Shown: positions 6,714 to 10,228 of the stretch, piece after piece
Numbering within the stretch: position 1 is the first letter of the stretch
Layout of the letters: each line of letters opens with the position of its first letter
Assembly: GCA_031550755.1 (NCBI GenBank)
Contig: JAVBOJ010000151.1
Span: 1-10,228, forward strand
Origin: JAVBOJ01 sp031550755
GTDB taxonomy: Bacteria > Bacillota > Clostridia > Oscillospirales > UBA929
DNA length: 10,228 nt
Reading direction: 5' to 3'
Program-made: the position numbers and the translations under genes
Notes under the pieces: model-generated
What the model saw: only the letters and a program-made list of their open reading frames with translations
The model's database searches: none
Told to the model about the DNA's origin: nothing

Positions 6714-6742
6714 ATTTTACAGCGCGGCCTTCACTTTTTCCA
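6714..6742 (-). promoter_or_regulatory. Weak candidate promoter for the DUF362 cluster, at the end of rplT
   Basis: TGGAAA (6737-6742) and TAAAAT (6714-6719) are separated by 17 nt on the minus strand, overlapping the last codons and stop of rplT. If used, the mRNA would start near 6707, with the rplT terminator hairpin in its 5' leader. The match is moderate; I list it because there is no room for a promoter between the terminator and the DUF362 start. Confidence 0.25.
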
Positions 6743-7070
6743 CGATGGTGGCGAAAGCGGCCTTGTCATTGACCGCCATTTCGGCCAACACCTTGCGGTT
6801 GAGGGAATAGCCCAGCTTTTTTAGTCCGTACATAAAGCGGGAATAGTTGAGCCCCTGCGCCTGTACGCCGGCCGAGATACGGGTGATCCACAGGCGGCGG
6901 AAGTCGCGCTTTTTGAGCCGGCGGCTGATGTAGGCGTATTGCAGGGATTTCATGACCGCCTGATTGGCCGTGCGGAAGTGCTTGGATTTCGCGCCCCAAT
7001 AACCCTTGGCCAGCTTGAGGACTTTATTTCTTCTTCTGCGCGTGGTGACCGCGCCTTTGATTCGAGCCAT
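6717..7070 (-). CDS. rplT: 50S ribosomal protein L20
   Basis: Protein of 117 aa, the usual L20 length, beginning MARIKGAVTTRRRRNKVLKLAKGY and continuing with the conserved HFRTANQAVMKSLQYAY and RRDFRRLW-like segment (KKRDFRRLWITRI). L20 binds 23S rRNA early in assembly of the large subunit. In Bacillus subtilis it also represses its own operon through the infC leader, and a matching leader is present here at 7871-8023. The basic N-terminal tail (residues 1-60) is the rRNA-binding extension. The ATG at 7070 has a strong AGGAGGA at 7079-7085, 8 nt upstream; the frame stays open to 7103 but that extension is not supported. It is the last gene of infC-rpmI-rplT and is followed by a strong terminator. 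Confidence 0.98.
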   Translation of the reverse strand: MARIKGAVTTRRRRNKVLKLAKGYWGAKSKHFRTANQAVMKSLQYAYISRRLKKRDFRRLWITRISAGVQAQGLNYSRFMYGLKKLGYSLNRKVLAEMAVNDKAAFATIVEKVKAAL

Positions 7071-7127
7071 TTTGATATTCCTCCTGTATCGGGCCGCGCC
7101 CAAAAGCGGCGCGCCGTTTATGCGGCA

Positions 7128-7325
7128 TTACATATAGGGGATAAGCTTCTTCAGATTGGCCTCGTTGGTCTTGTCGGCATAGGCACCCTTGCGCAGACCG
7201 CGTTTGCGTTTTGTGGATTTTTTGTTCAGGATATGGCTCTTAAACGCGTGATACCGTTTTACTTTGCCGTTTTTGGTCACTTTAAAGCGTTTGGACGCGC
7301 CACTGTGCGTTTTAATCTTAGGCAT
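7128..7325 (-). CDS. rpmI: 50S ribosomal protein L35
   Basis: Protein of 65 aa, the standard L35 length, starting MPKIKTHSGASKRFKVTKNG with the typical HILNKKSTKRKRGLRK segment at 31-46. It is a very basic structural protein of the large ribosomal subunit. The ATG has AAGGAG at 7333-7338, 7 nt upstream. It lies 20 nt downstream of infC and 57 nt upstream of rplT, the conserved order of this operon in Firmicutes and many other bacteria. Confidence 0.98.
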   Translation of the reverse strand: MPKIKTHSGASKRFKVTKNGKVKRYHAFKSHILNKKSTKRKRGLRKGAYADKTNEANLKKLIPYM

Positions 7326-7345
7326 GGTGATACTCCTTCCAGTCT

Positions 7346-7870
7346 TCAGGTTTTTGCGGGCGCTTTGGGCGTTAAGAACATAGCCATACTGCGGCCCTCC
7401 AGCTTCGGGGGCCTTTCCACCGAGGAAAATTCAGCGCAGCCCTCGGCAAACTTGATAAGCTGCTGTTCGCCGATCGAGGTGTGCGCCATTTCACGCCCGC
7501 GGAAGCGGATAGAAACCTTCACCTTGTTGTTGTCCTCCAAAAAACGGATGGCATTGCGCAGCTTGAAGTTGAAGTCGTGCACATCAATGCCGGACGACAG
7601 GCGAATTTCCTTGAGCTCCACCACATGCTGATTTTTACGGGCTTCTTTTTCTTTTTTTGCCTGCTCAAAACGGAACTTCCCGTAGTCCATGACGCGGCAG
7701 ACCGGCGGCGTGGCCCCGGGCGCAATCTTGACCAGATCCATTTCCTTGCTTTGCGCAAGCGCCATAGCGTCCTTCAGCGGCATGATGCCGAGCTGGGCGC
7801 CGTCGTCTCCGATGAGACGCACCTCACGATCGCGGATTTCCTCGTTGATCTGATGATCCATGTGGCTGAT
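7346..7870 (-). CDS. infC: Translation initiation factor IF-3, probable AUC start codon
   Basis: IF3 binds the 30S subunit, prevents premature joining of 50S and checks start-codon pairing. The 174-aa protein has the N-terminal domain (QINEEIRDREVRLIG, residues 7-21), the signature CRVMDYGKFRFEQAKKEKEARK straddling the linker, and the C-terminal domain (VSIRFRGREMAHTSIG and EGRSMAMFLTP). The start is decided by the Shine-Dalgarno GGAGGTG (7879-7885). It lies 8 nt before an in-frame ATC (7868-7870) but 17 nt before the first ATG (7859-7861), and only 2 nt before a TTG. An AUC start suits a known habit: infC in several bacteria uses AUU, AUC or AUA, and IF3 discriminates against such codons, giving autoregulation. 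If ATG is used instead the protein loses only I-S-H. The frame stays open to 8071, but that would run through the promoter and leader. Confidence 0.95.
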   Translation of the reverse strand: MSHMDHQINEEIRDREVRLIGDDGAQLGIMPLKDAMALAQSKEMDLVKIAPGATPPVCRVMDYGKFRFEQAKKEKEARKNQHVVELKEIRLSSGIDVHDFNFKLRNAIRFLEDNNKVKVSIRFRGREMAHTSIGEQQLIKFAEGCAEFSSVERPPKLEGRSMAMFLTPKAPAKT

Positions 7871-7878
7871 ACCCAATA

Positions 7879-7885
7879 CACCTCC
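7879..7885 (-). promoter_or_regulatory. Shine-Dalgarno deciding the infC start
   Basis: GGAGGTG on the minus strand, 8 nt before ATC (7868-7870) and 17 nt before the first ATG (7859-7861). It sits immediately after the U-rich tail of the leader terminator, so formation of an antiterminated or L20-bound structure could also affect access to it. Confidence 0.75.
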
Positions 7886-7918
7886 AACAAAAACAAAGCA
7901 CGGGCAAAACACCCGCGC
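7886..7918 (-). terminator. Leader attenuator (intrinsic terminator) before infC
   Basis: On the minus strand GCGCGGG and CCCGTGC form a 7-bp stem (one G-U pair, loop TGTTTTG), followed by TTTGTTTTTGTT. Its position between promoter and coding sequence, directly ahead of the infC ribosome binding site, points to conditional termination rather than the end of an operon. The U-tract is interrupted by G residues, which fits partial termination. Confidence 0.7.
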
Positions 7919-8029
7919 CAACAAAGAAACCTTACGGCGGAAGGATTTCCGCGCGCAAAGAGACAATGTGAACCGAAAAGCCGTCGGCTTTCGGTGAGGA
8001 CGGTGTGTCCTGCTTCCTTTTCCTCGTAT

Positions 8030-8058
8030 AGTGTACCAGCGTGAGATGGCTTTGTCAA
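8030..8058 (-). promoter_or_regulatory. Promoter of the infC-rpmI-rplT operon
   Basis: Minus-strand TTGACA (8053-8058), a spacer of exactly 17 nt, and TACACT (8030-8035) preceded by TGG, an extended -10. The -35 is a perfect consensus. It begins ~12 nt after the U-tract of the upstream gene's terminator, so the operon is insulated. The start of transcription would be near 8023. Confidence 0.85.
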
Positions 8059-8069
8059 GAATAATTTCC

Positions 8070-8108
8070 AAAAAATAAAAAGGGGCGCCGCGTGAGCGGC
8101 ACCCCTTT
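8070..8108 (-). terminator. Intrinsic terminator of the large surface-protein gene
   Basis: On the minus strand AAAGGGGTGCCGC pairs with GCGGCGCCCCTTT (13 bp with one U-G pair, loop TCAC; 8079-8108), followed by TTTTATTTTTT-type sequence. It lies 17 nt after the stop codon at 8126-8128. Confidence 0.88.
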
Positions 8109-8125
8109 GAGGAAAACGCGGTTTA

Positions 8126-10228
8126 TCAGTTGGTGACCATCACGGTGAAGGAGGTGGTATAACCGCCGTCAACGCTCTTGATCGTAATCATGGCCGAGCC
8201 GGCCTTGACGCCGGTCACCAAACCGGTGTTTCTGTCCACGGTGGCGACCGCGGGATTGATGCTGACGAAAATAAGATCCTTGAAGGTGGCGTCGGCCGGG
8301 GTGAAGACAACACGGGCGGCGAGGTCAAGCGTCTTGCCCTTCTTGAGGCTGTACGTAGCCGTGCTCATCTTGATCCCGGTCACGCGGACAGGCACCTGAA
8401 TCTCGCAGGTATCGGTGAGGCCGCCGGCGGTGGTCGCGGTGATGGTGGCGATGCCGTAACCGACAGCGGTCACGAGACCGTTGGCATCCACCGTAGCGAT
8501 GGCCGGATCGCTGGACGCCCATGTGACGCTGTCATAGGAGCCATCGGGAGCGAACTGGGTGTAGAGCTGATAGGTCTTGGTTTTGTCGACGACCTGACGG
8601 GTGATTTCGGCGTCGTCGGCGTCCACGATGGTGACGCTGGTCACCGGGATGAGCTCAATGGCGACCCAGCGGACGACGGCGCTGCCGTATTCGGCGAAAT
8701 CGAGGGTGTAGACGCCTTCAGCCGTCATGTTGAAGTTCTTGGTGACCATGCCTTCGCCGTCCACATACGCGGTGGCGAGATAGCCGCCGACCGGCAGGGT
8801 GAAGTTGTAGGCAACCGATTTGCCTGCGGAGGCATAGAGGCCGGTGGTGGTGTTCTTGTTGTACACGCCTTCGGCAACGCTCCAGTTGACGCCGTCATTG
8901 ACATAGCCCCAGCCGTTGGCGGCGGTATAAATCTGATCGGACACAGCGTTCTTCAGACCGGGCACAGCGGCTTTGATGGCGGCATAGGCGGCGGAGTTGA
9001 TCTTCTTGCTGCCCGGCTGCGCACCGTTGGAACCGGCGTCCACAAAGTACATGAGCTGGGTGCCGGCGGGCAGGACCTCGACGGAGGCGTCCACGGGCAC
9101 CTGATTGCCGCTGATGGTCAGTGCGCCGGTGATGGCAACCGTCTCATAGGCGGCGGCGAACTGGTCGGCGGTCAGGGCATCCCACGCGGCGGCGGCGTTG
9201 GTCGCGGCGCCCGACGCGGGCACCACGGAGACCGTGGCCGGCAGGGTGGGCAGCGCGCCGACCGTCGTGGTGTAGGTCAGGGCGTTGGTATAGGGGGCCG
9301 TGACCGTGCCGTTGGTGCGGTTGTTACCGGTGTTGGTGGACATGGTAAGGATGTTCATGAACAGATAATATGTGGTGGTAAAATAGTCCGCCGCATACAG
9401 GGCGGCGCTCAGATCGGCGGTGCGGACGGCCGAGGTGTTGGCAAGGGGAATATCAAAGTCGCCGTTTTCGTCGCAATAGCGATAGGCGGTGGTGCCGATG
9501 AACAGCGCGTTGAGTTCCTGGCCGAGCAGCGGGCTGCCGGTAAATTGGTTGCTGGTGATGCCGTTGGCGACGAGAACCTCACCGGCGTGGCTCCAGATGT
9601 TGCCCTTGATGTGCAGAGTCTGGGTGCCGACGGCGTCGTACTCAACGGTCAGGTTGGGCTCGAGGGTCAGCACGGGGCGCTGGTTGTCAACCACAAAGCC
9701 GCCGCCGATGTAGTAGTACGAATCGTCGCCGATGGCGAACTGATACGCGCCCTCGGGGATGGTGGCCTTGGTAGACCCGATATTGCCATTCTCGTCCACC
9801 GGGTAGCAGGAAGTGGTCACGGCGTTGATGTAGAGATAGCCGGTGCCGTCTTCTTCTTCCATGCCGCTGAAGGTGCCGTAATAGCCGATAACCTCATCGT
9901 CCATGTTGCACAGCAGTACGTCCATAGCGCCGCCGGGGAACTGGCCGGTGTAACCGAACACGAACGGCGTGGTGTTGGAGTAAGCGCTGTGGCGGATGTT
10001 GGCGTTGGTGTTGGACGTAATGACGGGCTTGATCAGGTAGAGCTCTTTGATGTCAAAGGGCTTCGGGGGATCGCCCACCGCGCAGCCGAACGGCACGACA
10101 AGGCTGCTGCTGGGGTTGTAAGCGTCGGTGAATTTCACATAGCCTTCATATCTGCCCTTGGCGCAGTTGGCGGGAATCACCATCTTGGCACCCAAGGTGA
10201 ATACGTCGTCAGCGGCGACGGACACCAT
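8126..10228 (-). CDS. C-terminal 700 residues of a large surface protein, probably a lactocepin-like subtilase
   Basis: The frame is open to the window edge; the ATG at the very edge is probably internal, so the true N-terminus is missing. Residues 1-55 (GRYEGYVKFTD, then LVVPFGCAVGDPP) resemble the Fn3-like domain that follows the S8 protease domain in lactocepin and C5a peptidase. Residues 60-265 continue with beta-rich modules of that class (IPEGAYQFAI, then FVVDNQRPVLTLE). Residues ~385-527 look like a separate beta-sandwich, perhaps carbohydrate-binding (MYFVDAG, SDQIYTAANGWGYVND, VAYNFTLPVGGYLATAYVDG). Residues 529-613 and 614-700 are two Big_2 immunoglobulin-like domains (WASSDPAIATVDANGLVTAVG; INPAVATVDRNTGLVTGVKAG). 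There is no LPxTG, SLH repeat or C-terminal membrane helix, so attachment must be non-covalent or elsewhere in the protein. It ends in a strong terminator and is not co-transcribed with infC. The protease assignment is inference because no catalytic residues are in the window. Confidence 0.8.
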   Translation of the reverse strand: MVSVAADDVFTLGAKMVIPANCAKGRYEGYVKFTDAYNPSSSLVVPFGCAVGDPPKPFDIKELYLIKPVITSNTNANIRHSAYSNTTPFVFGYTGQFPGGAMDVLLCNMDDEVIGYYGTFSGMEEEDGTGYLYINAVTTSCYPVDENGNIGSTKATIPEGAYQFAIGDDSYYYIGGGFVVDNQRPVLTLEPNLTVEYDAVGTQTLHIKGNIWSHAGEVLVANGITSNQFTGSPLLGQELNALFIGTTAYRYCDENGDFDIPLANTSAVRTADLSAALYAADYFTTTYYLFMNILTMSTNTGNNRTNGTVTAPYTNALTYTTTVGALPTLPATVSVVPASGAATNAAAAWDALTADQFAAAYETVAITGALTISGNQVPVDASVEVLPAGTQLMYFVDAGSNGAQPGSKKINSAAYAAIKAAVPGLKNAVSDQIYTAANGWGYVNDGVNWSVAEGVYNKNTTTGLYASAGKSVAYNFTLPVGGYLATAYVDGEGMVTKNFNMTAEGVYTLDFAEYGSAVVRWVAIELIPVTSVTIVDADDAEITRQVVDKTKTYQLYTQFAPDGSYDSVTWASSDPAIATVDANGLVTAVGYGIATITATTAGGLTDTCEIQVPVRVTGIKMSTATYSLKKGKTLDLAARVVFTPADATFKDLIFVSINPAVATVDRNTGLVTGVKAGSAMITIKSVDGGYTTSFTVMVTN

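Larger units (their letters stand above)
7871..8023 (-). ncRNA. Structured infC leader, likely ribosomal protein L20 leader
   Basis: From the promoter at 8030-8058 to the infC start there are ~150 nt of untranslated RNA with four hairpins on the minus strand: AGGAC/GTCCT (7997-8011), a long ACCGAAAGCC/GGCTTTTCGGT stem with one bulged base (7972-7995), GCGGAA/TTCCGC, and the final terminator stem (7898-7918). In Bacillus subtilis the leader of this same operon binds L20 and ends transcription early when L20 is in excess. Gene order, length and the terminal attenuator match. I did not fold it or compare it with the Rfam L20 leader model. Confidence 0.75.

Noticed and set aside
5592..6824. Plus-strand open frame of 410 codons
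   Set aside because: It is antisense to the DUF362 gene, a terminator and the end of rplT. Its protein is Arg/Gln/His-rich without recognisable domains.
7093..7118. GC-rich inverted repeat in the rpmI-rplT intergenic region
   Set aside because: Only ~5-bp stems with competing pairings and no U-tract; not enough to call a terminator or regulator.
7871..8071. N-terminal extension of infC up to 8071
   Set aside because: The extension would cover the promoter and the structured leader and gives a non-conserved basic sequence before the normal IF3 start.
1..10228. CRISPR arrays, tRNA or rRNA genes, insertion sequences
   Set aside because: No regularly spaced direct repeats, no tRNA/rRNA-like segments and no transposase motifs were seen on either strand.

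Overview
The window looks like chromosome from a GC-rich member of the Firmicutes (Clostridia-like). Three observations support this: the infC-rpmI-rplT translation operon has a Bacillus-type leader with an attenuator, ribosome binding sites are strong AGGAGG types, and promoters read as sigma-A (TTGACA/TATAAT) elements. The outer part of a large multidomain surface protein is also typical of this group. Species cannot be named from the sequence. Most of the window is GC-rich, but the first ~310 bases are clearly more AT-rich.

Layout, left to right. Positions 1-236 (minus) hold the start of a TTG-initiated lipoprotein gene with its own good promoter. Positions 350-1054 (plus) encode an M15-type zinc peptidase with a peptidoglycan-binding domain, the only confident plus-strand gene. 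It converges on a minus-strand cluster with interleaved stop codons. That cluster, in transcription order, is: DUF362 protein with a two-cluster ferredoxin tail (6656-5547), M24 aminopeptidase-P-like metallopeptidase (5544-4408), FAD/NAD flavoprotein of the lipoamide-dehydrogenase fold without the redox-active cysteines (4371-3013), and a GH31 glycosidase with sulfoquinovosidase-like architecture (3009-1051). Junctions are 2, 36 and 3 nt. A promoter-like sequence in the 36-nt gap could drive the last two genes separately.

Upstream of the cluster, behind a strong terminator, lies infC-rpmI-rplT (7870-6717): IF3, L35 and L20. It has a TTGACA-17-TACACT promoter and a ~150-nt structured leader ending in an intrinsic terminator just before the infC Shine-Dalgarno. 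This is the arrangement expected for L20-controlled attenuation. infC most likely starts at an AUC codon. A second strong terminator separates it from a large truncated gene (10228-8126). That gene encodes the C-terminal 700 residues of a surface protein, probably a lactocepin/C5a-peptidase-like subtilase whose catalytic part lies outside the window, ending in two Big_2 domains.

The translation operon is ordinary housekeeping. The part most worth attention is the DUF362/M24/flavoprotein/GH31 cluster. The GH31 enzyme keeps both catalytic aspartates at YihQ-like spacing but appears to have replaced the residues that recognise the sulfonate. The co-translated flavoprotein appears to have lost both halves of the disulfide-reductase active site. 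The substrates of both are unknown.
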